This document shows, in pieces, positions 16,749 to 26,136 of a stretch of DNA of 51,268 bases (position 1 is its first letter; the number at the start of each line of letters is the position of its first letter). Under the pieces are notes generated by a model that saw nothing but the letters and a program-made list of their open reading frames with translations, was not told the DNA's origin and made no database searches. Origin of the DNA: an uncultured Victivallaceae bacterium. GTDB lineage: Bacteria > Verrucomicrobiota > Lentisphaeria > Victivallales > Victivallaceae. Position numbers and translations under genes: made by a program. The stretch covers positions 1-51,268 of the forward strand of contig CALXOD010000022.1 in NCBI GenBank assembly GCA_944389925.1, in the 5' to 3' direction.

Positions 16749-16805
16749 CAGACTGTAAATCTGCTGTCACCGACTTCGATGGTTCGAATCCATCTCCCAC
16801 CACCA
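16749..16805 (+). other. tRNA-Tyr 3' fragment, attachment site of the element
   Basis: The segment holds the anticodon arm CAGACTGTAAATCTG (anticodon GTA), the long variable arm, the T-arm GGTTCGAATCC and the 3' acceptor strand ending in ACCA, close to the bacterial tRNA-Tyr consensus. The 5' half (acceptor 5' strand and D-arm) is absent upstream, so this is not a functional tRNA. Its position beside the integrase identifies it as the duplicated 3' end left at one edge of an integrated element. The complete tRNA-Tyr should lie beyond the left edge of the window. Confidence 0.85.
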
Positions 16806-16816
16806 TTTTTGAGCTC

Positions 16817-16842
16817 AAAACGGCAACAATCGTTGCCGTTTT
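16817..16842 (+). terminator. terminator of the original tRNA-Tyr unit
   Basis: A perfect 11-bp stem, AAAACGGCAAC (16817-16827) with its complement at 16832-16842, has a 4-base loop and runs into six further T. It sits 11 bases past the tRNA CCA end, which marks the chromosomal side of the junction. Confidence 0.85.
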
Positions 16843-16849
16843 TTTTATT

Positions 16850-17227
16850 TCTGCTCCCTGACAAGCACTCATTCTTTCTTCCGATTAGTAATCCAAGGCA
16901 GTCAAAAATAGAGTATGAAGAAAAAGACCAGCCATTGAATCAAATGCAGTTGCTTTATAAAAATCATCGAGGCAGAAGTGCAGAATTGGCTGCCGGGTAA
17001 TTACGGCAGAGCACTTCGTCAGGCATACCATTTCCTTGCTGCTTTTTAAGTCATCTTTTATCGCATGCCAGAACAAATCCAAGACCGAGGCGAGGGCGGG
17101 GGGATTGCTTCGGCTGCGCGACTGAACAGGTGTTTTTTTTGTTCAATAAGAGACGGGTGTTTCGCTAAAAGTCTGATAATTAGACTTTTGGGATCTTCTT
17201 TTTTTTTCTGTTTTTTAAGGTTTTTTC
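16850..17227. other. intergenic region right of the att site, no gene seen
   Basis: No convincing gene. The stretch contains a hairpin AAAAGTCT (17167-17174) / AGACTTTT (17182-17189), followed by a T-rich stretch that may terminate leftover transcription or act as an operator ahead of the promoter at 17228. Confidence 0.5.
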
Positions 17228-17256
17228 TTGACATTTGTCTTATTTTAAGATATAAT
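17228..17256 (+). promoter_or_regulatory. consensus sigma-70 promoter
   Basis: A perfect TTGACA (17228-17233), a 17-base spacer and a perfect TATAAT (17251-17256) lie 53 bases ahead of the ATG at 17309, which has a strong AGGAGGAAG ribosome binding site. This is the strongest promoter match in the window and should drive the beta-helix gene and the regulator after it. Confidence 0.85.
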
Positions 17257-17308
17257 TTAGTAAAATCAAGTGGAATAATTCTATTAATTGGAATAACAGG
17301 AGGAAGAT

Positions 17309-19462
17309 ATGCGTTTCCCAAGGGCAGGATGGATGATGATAGCCATTTTTTTTGGGGGGGATGATCGGATGCTGCGCTGATGAGTTCTCCGCCCGGCTGG
17401 CAGCAGCGAAGGAAAGTGGTATCCTGCGGATCGACGCGCCGTACAAACTGAATGCTTCGGTGACGATTCCGGAGACAGTGGAGTTGGAGTTTACCGGGAC
17501 AGGCATGCTGGAGCTTGCCACGGGAACCACTCTGACCGTCAATGGTTCTCTACGGGCTGGTGAACGACAGATCTTCAGCGGTTCCGGTCGGGTGGTTGGA
17601 GCACTGAAAACCCCTTTTGTTCTGCCGCAATGGTTCGGGGCAACTGGGGATGGACGCCGGGATGATTCGGGAGCATTACAGCAGGCGGCTGATCTGGCGC
17701 GAACTTCGACCGCGCGTAAATTGATGATTCCACAAGGGATTTACCGGATTGAGAACAGCGTCAAGTTCCGTTGCAATATCGATAATTATGGAGTATTGCG
17801 TTTGCCGGTTGAACCGGACGAAGAGAACAAGGGAGAGTTCAGCAATACCTATATGACGGCGTATCCGGTGCGGAAGAATGTGCTGATTTCCGTCGTGCCG
17901 GATCAGGAGCCGGTGGAATTGGATCCCGCCGCTTTCGGAGAGATCCGGGCAGGAGATTTCAAGCTCGGTTGCTTTGCTGATATCCCGTTGGCTCGAGATC
18001 CGGCAAAAAAGATGACTCTGGAGCCGGGAGGAACTCTTATAGTACGCGGTACTGATTTTTTTACCGCCCGGATGAATATGAAAGGTGATGAGTTCTATAC
18101 ACCCAACGATGTCGTGCAGCTGGTTTCGCCGCAAGGCGATGTTTTTCCTGAATTCTGCTTTGGTTATCGGGCTGCTGACGGAAAGGCTCCGGAGTGGAGT
18201 GAAAAACAGACGTACCGTCGTGGCGATTACGTCAGAGTCGCCGGCGAACTCTACAAAGCCAGTTACCCTTCTGGACCAGGAACGGATTATACTCATCCTT
18301 TCAAGGGAAAGGCAGTCATCGGTCCTGTTTCGCCGGCAGTCGGTGAGCGCAGAAAGCTGGTCTATCCCGACAAAAGTGAGGATTCAATCCGGCTTTGGGT
18401 CAAGGTGACGCGTTCCATCCGTTATGTTCCGCCCCAGGTGCCGCTGACTATCAACAACCTGCGTATCGAGAGCTTTATGGAAAATGCTTCCGAAGGTTTC
18501 AAGCCGGTTTATGCTGCGCTGTTCGCCAACACCCGGAGTTCTGTCACCTACAACCGGTTGCAGATCGCGGGAATCGACCGGAAAATGATGCTTTCCACCC
18601 TCTTTACCGTCGCGAATTGTGTGGGGGTGACCGTTAACGACAGTCGGTTTTCCGGAGCGACCTTCCAGGGGCTCGGGTATAACATTCTTCATAACAATGC
18701 CGCCCATGTCGTCTATAACAACTGCGTATCGCTCAATGCCCGTAAAGGCATGGCCGGACGACATGGGAAAAATATTACCGTCAATGGTGGATTTTACAAC
18801 GTTATTGATGACCATTACGGCATGAATTACACCATTCGCGATGTGGAGCTCAATGCTCTTTCTGTCCATGTCCCCGGCTATTGTACTCCGAAAATCGAGT
18901 TGGAAAAATGGAGTTTTGCACCAAGCCATGCACTGGTTTTCGCCGGCGGCAATATCACGATTGAAAACTGTCGCATCCGCAATGCGGAATCCATTTTTCT
19001 CAACCGGGTGGATGTCGGCGATCTCTTCGGTACGATCACGTTGCGTGACCTTACGGTAGATGCACCACGAGACTTTACGATTTTCAGTTATCGGACGCTT
19101 GCGGATTTTGACTACGCACATCAGGTACGTACTCCGGCCCGAGTGGTGATTGAGAACGTGGTGGCCACCGGAGCTGGGCGGGGGCGATTCCGTATCGATA
19201 ACCATACCGGGAACAAGGTGTGGGTTGGGGTCAATCACTGTGATCCCATTGGAGAAGTTCTGCTCCGGGGGGGGATTTCCGGGCTGTCGACAGTTGTTTT
19301 CTCAATCCTGTTTTTAAGCTGGAGAAGGGGAGTGGATTATTTTTGCGAGATAACCTTTTCGACGGAAGTATTTCCGGGTTGCCGGAGAAGACGTTCAAAG
19401 AGTATTCCGGGGACGTATTCCGTAATGGTGTGACTGTTCCGGAAGAAGGAGGGCGGCCATGA
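17309..19462 (+). pseudogene. beta-helix (pectate-lyase-like) lipoprotein, frameshifted twice
   Basis: Read across two shifts, this is a protein of about 717 residues. It begins at ATG 17309 with a lipoprotein signal (MRFPRAGWMMIAIFFGG..GCC). It contains the pectate_lyase_3 signature VLPQWFGATGDGRRDDSGA near residue 90-108, then long right-handed beta-helix repeats typical of polysaccharide lyases/hydrolases. A T8G7 tract at about 17345-17359 holds one base too many, so the signal peptide is out of frame with the body. A G8 tract at about 19267-19274 lacks one base. Restoring both gives a tail (GLFLRDNLFDGSISGLPEKT...) ending at TGA 19460-19462, which overlaps the next gene's ATG by 4 bases. 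That overlap is good evidence that the reconstructed ends are right. As written, the readable body spans 17352-19433 only. Confidence 0.75.
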
Positions 19463-20655
19463 TCCAATTTACATCTAAATCCGATCTGATCTATCAGGAT
19501 CTTCGCAGACAGATTGCCGATGGTACGCTCGCATCCGGAGCCATGCTGCCGACCACCGGAGAGCTGGGCGAACTTTACGGGGTTGCCCGAGAGACGATCA
19601 ATCAGGCGATGAAGCGACTGACTGCCGATGGGCTGATCCGCCGCATCCGGGGCGTGGGAAGTACGGTCTGCGGCAAACCGGATGCCGTACCGGACAATCG
19701 GGACATCGGTTTTTATCTACCGATGTTCGGACGCGACTGTGCCGAGCCGATTGTAGCCAGGGCACCGGAATTCGCAGACATTTTCACCGGGGCAGCGACG
19801 GAGGCTGCCAGGCATGGTTACCGGCTGACCATGATTCCTCATCTCGGGGGAACTCTGGAGGAGAATATCCGGCACTATCAGGTGAATCATGTCATTGTTC
19901 ATGGCGGAGATCCCGAAGTTTTTGAGCAGTTTCTGCTGGGGGGACTTTTCCGCAAGCTCCATTATATCATGATCAATCGGGAAGCTGATTTTCACTCGAT
20001 CAATTATCTGGAGGAAGCCAGCGTAGAAGAGATTGCCCGGGTATTTCGGGAACTTGCCTGCAACTGGGGGCATCGGCGGTTTGCCGTGATCGGCACAGAG
20101 GTGACGAGTTTTGCTTATTCACGTCATATTCCGGCTCATCAATTGGTTCTTCGAGAGTTCGGGACCTATTCGCCGGCGTTGATCAAACGGATTCCGGAGC
20201 GGATGACCGAGGCTGATTTCGAGACGGCGGTTGACGGCCTTTTGCGTTTATCGCCGCGGCCGACGCTGATTTTTGTTTATCGAACCCGTTTCCTGGGAGG
20301 GACGATGCGGGCGCTGGCCAGGCGTGGAATCCGGGTGCCGGAGGATATTTCGGTGGTGACGGCTGAAAATGAAGATATTGGAGAATTTGAATTCGAAGGA
20401 ATACCGGTGACCAGTTACCGATTTCCGACCAAACGTGAATTCGGAGTGCTTGCCGTGCGGCATCTGATTGATCTGATAGAGCGGCGGGTGGAGGCGCCGA
20501 TACATGCCGCATTGCCGTTGAACTATTGCCGGGGCGAGACGTTGCGGTCGCTTCAGACGGAGTCGCCATGCCGGTTTGATTCGGATGATATTCCGACAGG
20601 AATCGGCAAAGAACAATGCCTGTCCGGAAACGGATGCCGGAATGAACCGTTATGA
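19459..20655 (+). CDS. GntR-type regulator with LacI-like sugar-binding domain
   Basis: A 398-residue transcription factor. Residues of about 5-75 form a GntR winged HTH ([20 protein letters not shown], then [16 protein letters not shown]). The rest (about 85-365) is a periplasmic-binding-protein-like domain of the LacI type, which should bind a sugar. Such chimeric regulators (AraR-like) release operators on binding the inducer. The ATG overlaps the stop of the reconstructed beta-helix gene by 4 bases, and a prepilin-like gene and a membrane protein gene follow. It therefore probably controls this locus in response to a polysaccharide breakdown product. The C-terminal 30 residues look non-conserved. 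Confidence 0.85.
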   Translation: MIQFTSKSDLIYQDLRRQIADGTLASGAMLPTTGELGELYGVARETINQAMKRLTADGLIRRIRGVGSTVCGKPDAVPDNRDIGFYLPMFGRDCAEPIVARAPEFADIFTGAATEAARHGYRLTMIPHLGGTLEENIRHYQVNHVIVHGGDPEVFEQFLLGGLFRKLHYIMINREADFHSINYLEEASVEEIARVFRELACNWGHRRFAVIGTEVTSFAYSRHIPAHQLVLREFGTYSPALIKRIPERMTEADFETAVDGLLRLSPRPTLIFVYRTRFLGGTMRALARRGIRVPEDISVVTAENEDIGEFEFEGIPVTSYRFPTKREFGVLAVRHLIDLIERRVEAPIHAALPLNYCRGETLRSLQTESPCRFDSDDIPTGIGKEQCLSGNGCRNEPL

Positions 20656-20732
20656 CATCCCTCCCATGCAGCCCGAAAACTCATGAAAATTCAAGTGCCC
20701 ATGACAACCAGAGAGGAGATAAGGAAAAGAAA

Positions 20733-21482
20733 ATGAGGAATAAGCAAAAATTCACGTTGATTGAACTGCTGGTGGTGATCGCCATCATTGCGATTCTTGC
20801 CTCCATGTTGCTGCCGGCTCTGAATCAGGCCCGGGAAAAAGCGAGATTGACGCAATGTCTCAATAATTCCAAACAGATTGCATCGGCGATGACCATGTAT
20901 GCCAACGATTTTGATGACTATCTGGTGCCGGGACAGCTGCCGTTGCAGAACTACTGGAACAACGATCAAGGGATACGGCCGTGGACGGAGGCGATGGGGA
21001 AATTTTCGGATCGTTCTCCCTGCAATTATGGACTTACATTCATCAAGCGGGATTATTTCAAAGGGATTACCTGTCCGTCCGAGCTGGAAATTTCAAAGTA
21101 CAATTACGGTGCTTATGCGGTCAACCAGTAGCTTCACGGCAGTTTTACCAGTGCGGGAGTGATGCATACAACCTATATTACCCAGAAAGTGACCCAGGTC
21201 GGTCACCCGTCACGGGCAATGTCGGTGCTGGAGAACGCCCGGCCGGATGCCGCCACCTGGGCCTATCCAAACGCCGCTGCCAACGCCGCCTATACCATTG
21301 ACGGACTGGATTACAACAACGGTCTGAGCCGTCATGGCGGCATGACCAATATTGCCTATGTGGATGGCCATGCCGCCACTGGCAACAGCCGCGGGCTTTT
21401 CGGAAACAGTTCCACTGCTGTTTACAAACTTACCTACGGCCTTGCTTCGCAACGCTCCAACTGGTATCGTGCCGGTTATTAA
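20733..21482 (+). pseudogene. prepilin-like H-X9-DG protein with in-frame TAG
   Basis: A prepilin-type protein: [17 protein letters not shown] is the class III/type II pseudopilin leader and membrane helix, followed by a helix, a variable head and the H-X9-DG motif (HGGMTNIAYVDG). These features mark the DUF1559-type pseudopilins that are expanded in Planctomycetota/Lentisphaerota, where they often sit beside polysaccharide genes. A TAG at 21129-21131 (after codon 132) interrupts the frame. The same frame then runs on without shift for 117 codons to TAA 21482 and contains the conserved C-terminal motif. The interrupted codon is one change from Tyr (TAC/TAT) or Gln. The ribosome binding site is AGGAGATAAGGAAAAG. 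It is a pseudogene, a read-through gene, or a sequence error. Confidence 0.8.
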
Positions 21483-21560
21483 AGAAAAGCCGGAAAAGCC
21501 GGTTTTTCTGCCTTTTCGCCATGCAGTTCCTGTGAGAGAGAAGGAATTGGATGGCGAATT

Positions 21561-21589
21561 TTGCTTTTTTAGAAAAAATGTGATATGGT
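21561..21589 (+). promoter_or_regulatory. promoter-like motif shared with 27279-27309
   Basis: TTGCTT (21561-21566), 17 bases, then TATGGT (21584-21589). The core TTGCTTTTT-TAGAAAAA-GTG-ATAT recurs upstream of the second GntR gene, and its middle, TTTTT(n)TAGAAAAA, is nearly symmetric. It is a possible promoter plus operator for the membrane gene at 21723. Confidence 0.4.
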
Positions 21590-21722
21590 TCTTCCGTTCA
21601 GAGAATTGTGTGATCGAAGCAGGAACGGACAGTTCTGGGTGATGATATATACAGGGATAACTTCCGGAGGGGCAGAGAGAAAAGAAGGGGGGGCGGGGGG
21701 CGGAAGAGATAAGGAGAAAAAG

Positions 21723-22633
21723 ATGGCCTACGAAGAAATGAGTGTGGCAGTTTTTCGGTCGCTGTATGTTTTCTGCTTGTTCGGGGCGGTCACTTGGGCT
21801 GCGGGGGGATTGGTCGGCTTCTGTTGTTTCCGGGAGCGGATTCTGCCGCTGTTGGTGATTTGCCTCCCCGGATTCTGTGTGCTGCTGGGATTGCTCGTTG
21901 TGCAGAATATCGATTACGGTTATCTGCAGGATGATCGAAAACCGCGATGGCAGGTGTTGATGTCACAGGCTGATTTCAAACGGTCTTTTCCGGCGGTTGA
22001 GTCGGTGACAAGCTGGCGGGAAAATGGCTGGAAATCCAGGATCGATCTGTCGCTATCTGCGCCTGTGCCCGCCGCAGAACGGATGGAGATGAGCCGATCC
22101 CTTGTCGCTGCTTATTTGAAAATTCAACCGGATCCGTGGGAAGAGGTGCGACTGCTCTGGCGACAGCCGGGATCGGAGCGCATGGAAGAGAGTCTCACGC
22201 TCCCCGCCTGGTGGCCTTCGATTACCGGAGCGGTTCGGAATAGTGAGCGGTATCCGGGCAGACGAATTGCAATGGTGGTAGTAAGCATTCTTGCGGCGGA
22301 AGCGTTATTGATTGCCTGGTTGAGCCGGAAGTTCCTTTTCGCCGCGGCAAAGAACCGTCAGGAGCGCGGTTTGATCGGTGGAACTGTGGTCTGGCTGGCG
22401 TACAGCATCGGGATGCTGTTACTCATGGGAATGTCGAACAGTGGTTTTTATGCCGGTTTGAACGGTTTCTTGTGGGGGGGCTTCTCGGCGGATACCTGTT
22501 GGTGCTGGCAGGAATGATCCGACTGCGGCGGCGGGAGATTTCTTGGTCGTGCGTAGAATGTCTGACGTTGTGTTTCGGCGGTATTTTTTATTCACTTCTG
22601 GTAGTGATTGGCTTGCTGAGTTGGGGCGTATAA
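21723..22633 (+). pseudogene. polytopic membrane protein, frameshifted at a G tract
   Basis: Translated from ATG 21723 (AAGGAG ahead), this is a membrane protein with hydrophobic segments near residues 15-35, 41-65, 178-200 and 218-240. There is an extracytoplasmic domain of about 110 residues between the second and third. At G7 (22474-22480) the frame breaks and reaches TGA 22517. Adding one G continues as LLGGYLLVLAGMIRLRRRE and another hydrophobic segment to TAA 22631-22633, giving about 303 residues. No family recognised. The third homopolymer lesion in this locus. Confidence 0.65.
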
Positions 22634-22663
22634 ACCGGTTTGAACCGGGACGAGCCGAAAAAA

Positions 22664-22691
22664 ACGGCGCCAGGCTGTAACCAGGCGCCGT
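22664..22691 (-). terminator. terminator of the heparinase gene
   Basis: The 8-bp stem ACGGCGCC (22664-22671) / GGCGCCGT (22684-22691) is followed on the minus strand by seven T. It lies 15 bases past the stop at 22707. Confidence 0.8.
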
Positions 22692-22706
22692 CGCTTCAGG
22701 ATGGAC

Positions 22707-25700
22707 TCAACGCGGGCTCCAGTTGACGCTCGTCGGTTTTTCCATCGGAGCTTCTTCCCGGCTGTAATCCGGCAGGGCGGGGGCGTCTGCCGCCGCATGA
22801 GGCGTAATCCGGTATTTCCCGGACTCGGCGATGAAGAACAACGTTCCGTCATCGGCCTTTACCGTGGCGGCGCCCAGGGTTTTGCCGGTATCCGCGTTCT
22901 GCACCAGCCAGTGGCCGGGAGCGAGGTCCGTGATCAGCACCTGTTGCCGTCCGACCGCTCCGGCGACCGACACCGTCAGTTCCCGGGTTCGGTTCTGACC
23001 GTCGCGGGCGAGATTCACGGTCCGGTGATCCAGCTGAATGGTGCAGGCACCGTTCTGTTCCGAAAATTTCACCGGCAACGCCGTCACGCCCGGAACATTG
23101 CGTGTCAGCTGCATGACGTTGAGGAACGTGAACGGCCCGTTGACCGGTTTCTTCAGCGAGAAGACCGTGCGCGAACCGTTGACCTCTTCCAGTTCGGTGA
23201 AGGGGGCTTCATACTGGTTGCCGAAGACGTTGTAGGTTTCCTTGCCGGTGGCGGTGGTGACGTTCAGCTCATCGGGCGCGGGCAGCAATGTGTTCAGCGT
23301 CAGCCGGCCTTCGCCGTTGAGCGTGTCGACGACGATCCGACCTGGTTCGGCGATGGAGGGTTTGCCCCAGCTGTTGAGCGGCCAGTAGGGCGTCAGCCCG
23401 GAGGTTTTCGGTACGACGGCATCCAGCACGATCACCACCATCGGGCGTTTGGGATCACCGAGGTTGAGTACGACAAAATTTCGGATGTTTCCCACCAGGC
23501 GTCCCCGGGCATAGCCTGCTGCTGTATCCGTTTTGAATACGCTGAAGAAGGGCCGGACCGCTGACGGGCCGAAGGCGGCGGCAAGCATTCTGCCGTTGCG
23601 GGTTTTTTCCAACAGCTCCTTCATATTGTTGGGCGAGGCGGAGTGGTAGACCTGACCGCCGTCGTCGTTCTTTTCCGGCGTGCGGAAAAGCATCACGTTG
23701 TGCGAGACCGAGGTCTTGTTGAATTTCATGTCGTAGGGCGTACCGTAAAACCGATAGGTGCCGAGGTCCGCCGCCAGCATTCCGCGGTAGTAGATCTGGA
23801 AATCGCCGGCGTTGAGGTGCTGGTGATTCCCCGACTGGAAGCCGCCGCCGGTCAGATAGACGATTGCGTCGTTGGCATCCTTGCCGAAATCCCAGCCGGT
23901 CCGTGCCACCATCGCCGGATAGGGCTCGGGCATGTAATGGGTGAGCGGCAGGCTGCTGCGATCTGGTTCCGCCTTGATTTTTGGATCGTTATGCAGCAGG
24001 TAAAGCAGGGGTTCCATCCGTCCCCATGAGGCGGCCTGACGTTCATAATCTCCCTTGAGGATGGGATCGTCGGCATAGGTATAGCAGAGGAAGGCGGTCA
24101 TGGGGTTGCTCCAGTACTTGCCTCGCTGCTGATAGGCGATGAAGTCATCGCCGTCGCGCATCAGCGTGCCGTCTGGAAGCCGCATATAAATCCAGGCATA
24201 AGGAACTTTTTTCACACCTTCTCCGAAGAGATCGAGTCCCAGCGTCCGTTTGATGTTCCATGCGGCGAGCATGTCGCAGGTGAAGCGGCTGAGACCGTAA
24301 CTCATGCCCTGATTGTGACGGCCACCGGAATATTCGAACGTGTGCATCGGCGACAGCTCCTCCAGCATCCGGTAAATGCAGAGCCGGTACGGTTCCGGGT
24401 CCTCATCATAAATCGCCACAGCCATGGAGAAAAGATCCCGAGACACCTGGTGTTCGTTGCCATGGCCGTTGACGATATTCTGGAGGAAGGGGGGCCAGCC
24501 GATTTCCATATCGTCGGCAAGGCGCATCATATTTTCGCGGATGGACTGACGATCTTCCGGGGTCATAAGATCATAACACCAGTCATAGACCAGTGCTGCG
24601 GAATAGATTGCCCGGCCAATTTCGCGCGTGATGTCGAGCATGTTTCCGAATTCGACGCAACTAAGATAGTCACGTGTCAGCTTCACCGCTTCCTTGCCGA
24701 GGGCGGTGTTGCCGGTCATCAGATAAACGAAGGCTTTGTTGCGGACGGCGGTTTCCAGCCGGGCATCATAATCGACCGAGCCGGACTCAGGCGGGGTGAA
24801 GGGATACGGTTTTTCCGCCAGACGCTGCATCTGTTTCCAGACTTCCCGGTTTTCACCCAGATTCAGATTGGCTTTGATTTCCGGCAGCAGTTTTCGGGTG
24901 ACCAGGAGACGGGGCCGGTCTTTCGGCGGCAGATGTTTCGGGACATAGGCGGCAGCGGCGGGGGGAATGGCAGGAGGAGTATAGGGGGCGATGGTGATTT
25001 CATCCAGCGCCATGCCTTCCGGGAGCCAGATTTTTACGAGGTCTTTGCCGCCGGAGAAATTGAATTTTCCGAGCGTATTCCGGGCGTATTCCCGCGGCTG
25101 CCACGGCGAGAAGGCGCAGAGTCTCTGTTTCAGCTGATCGCCGACAGCGACGTCCACACGGAGCGAAGCGGTTTTACTCAGATTGAGGATTTCCCGGTGT
25201 TTTTCCGGCGTGGCCGAAGTGACTGTCCGGATCTGGTAGCGGCCCTCCGGCATGGTGACTTCAAAACATAGATCGGGGGCACCGGTTGGTGTGCCGCTCT
25301 GCGGCTTCACGCCGGGTTTCAGCGCCAGCCCCTTGCCGCCGGCGAACTTGGATTGTTCCACGATCTCGACACGGTCAGCCGGAAACCGGGCGGCTTCCGC
25401 CTGCAAAGTGAGCGGCCGGCCGAGCGGCATTTTGCCGGGAGTCAGGGTGATGGCATCCACCCCCAGCCGGGGTTCGCGTGTCCAGAATTTCAAGAAATTG
25501 GTTCCTTTTTCCAGCCGCACGGCGCCGAGGGAAAGTTCCGCTCCGTCGGGATGGGATCCGGTATGCATTTCGCTGACCGGGTTTTGATTAACGGTGTAAT
25601 AAAAGGAGTCGCTGCTGCCGTCGGGCGCGTAGAATCGCAGCGAAATATCATAGCCACCGGTTTTTTCAACGGCAATGGGAATGACAAGATCTGCCGGAGT

Positions 25701-25895
25701 GTCTGGTTGCGGAGGATTTTTCAGCCGGACGGTACCATGGAGTCGGACGAGTTTGCCGCCGGAAGCGTTTTTCCGATTTTCAATCCGGATGCTTTGGGTT
25801 TCCGAGCGACCGGATTCAGCTTCAACCGCAAGCGCCATAGCCGCCGCGCCGGTCAGCAGCACGCCGCCGGCAAAGAGAGATTTCCAGAAGTCCAT
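22707..25895 (-). CDS. heparinase II/III-like polysaccharide lyase
   Basis: A 1062-residue exported enzyme. The signal peptide (residues 1-24) is followed by two beta-sandwich modules (about 25-155 and 165-300), then an alpha-toroid domain (about 320-660) with NGHGNEHQ, SGGRHNQGMSYG and WCYDLM. A C-terminal heparinase II/III beta-sandwich has SGNHQHLNAGDFQIYYRG and AADLGTYRFYG. The conserved His, Tyr and Asn are those used by this class to cleave acidic glycans by beta-elimination. The substrate is an acidic polysaccharide such as alginate, heparin-like or ulvan-like material, and the sequence alone cannot decide which. The domains beyond about 850 look like additional carbohydrate-binding modules. 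It has its own promoter and terminator and is followed by no gene on its strand. Confidence 0.85.
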   Translation of the reverse strand: MDFWKSLFAGGVLLTGAAAMALAVEAESGRSETQSIRIENRKNASGGKLVRLHGTVRLKNPPQPDTPADLVIPIAVEKTGGYDISLRFYAPDGSSDSFYYTVNQNPVSEMHTGSHPDGAELSLGAVRLEKGTNFLKFWTREPRLGVDAITLTPGKMPLGRPLTLQAEAARFPADRVEIVEQSKFAGGKGLALKPGVKPQSGTPTGAPDLCFEVTMPEGRYQIRTVTSATPEKHREILNLSKTASLRVDVAVGDQLKQRLCAFSPWQPREYARNTLGKFNFSGGKDLVKIWLPEGMALDEITIAPYTPPAIPPAAAAYVPKHLPPKDRPRLLVTRKLLPEIKANLNLGENREVWKQMQRLAEKPYPFTPPESGSVDYDARLETAVRNKAFVYLMTGNTALGKEAVKLTRDYLSCVEFGNMLDITREIGRAIYSAALVYDWCYDLMTPEDRQSIRENMMRLADDMEIGWPPFLQNIVNGHGNEHQVSRDLFSMAVAIYDEDPEPYRLCIYRMLEELSPMHTFEYSGGRHNQGMSYGLSRFTCDMLAAWNIKRTLGLDLFGEGVKKVPYAWIYMRLPDGTLMRDGDDFIAYQQRGKYWSNPMTAFLCYTYADDPILKGDYERQAASWGRMEPLLYLLHNDPKIKAEPDRSSLPLTHYMPEPYPAMVARTGWDFGKDANDAIVYLTGGGFQSGNHQHLNAGDFQIYYRGMLAADLGTYRFYGTPYDMKFNKTSVSHNVMLFRTPEKNDDGGQVYHSASPNNMKELLEKTRNGRMLAAAFGPSAVRPFFSVFKTDTAAGYARGRLVGNIRNFVVLNLGDPKRPMVVIVLDAVVPKTSGLTPYWPLNSWGKPSIAEPGRIVVDTLNGEGRLTLNTLLPAPDELNVTTATGKETYNVFGNQYEAPFTELEEVNGSRTVFSLKKPVNGPFTFLNVMQLTRNVPGVTALPVKFSEQNGACTIQLDHRTVNLARDGQNRTRELTVSVAGAVGRQQVLITDLAPGHWLVQNADTGKTLGAATVKADDGTLFFIAESGKYRITPHAAADAPALPDYSREEAPMEKPTSVNWSPR

Positions 25896-26018
25896 CTTTC
25901 ATCCTTTCGATTGTCGTTCGATCGCTGCTGCCGGGATGAAGCCGGGAGGGAGGCAGGCATTGCCGTTAGTTTTCATAAAAAACGGTATGCGGTTCCGGGA
26001 TCCCGTTCAGACAGAGGG

Positions 26019-26047
26019 AAGGTAGCATGATCTTTCTGCTTTGTCAA
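26019..26047 (-). promoter_or_regulatory. promoter of the heparinase gene
   Basis: On the minus strand, a perfect TTGACA (26042-26047), a 17-base spacer and TACCTT (26019-26024) lie about 125 bases upstream of the start at 25895. The long leader leaves room for control. Confidence 0.6.
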
Positions 26048-26136
26048 TCGCCGAGCGGATTTTCGCCAGAAGAATTTATGCGCACAGCAGGAAGTGGATA
26101 CATGTATCTCTTGTGTCGTAATACCGTGGGAGGTAT

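Noticed and set aside
16749-16805. A complete tRNA-Tyr gene
   Set aside because: The 5' acceptor strand and D-arm are not present upstream, so only the 3' part exists here.
16695-17000. A 101-residue frame over the tRNA fragment and terminator
   Set aside because: It runs through the tRNA 3' end and the terminator hairpin, so it is not coding.
17309-17383. Programmed ribosomal frameshifting at the T8G7 tract
   Set aside because: No stimulatory structure is seen and a second shift is also needed. Tract-length change or error is simpler, although slippage by polymerase cannot be excluded.
21129-21131. Evidence for pyrrolysine or general TAG recoding
   Set aside because: A single internal TAG and rare TAG stops do not prove recoding in a GC-rich genome. 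No suppressor tRNA or synthetase is in the window, and the element's nuclease gene ends in TAG.
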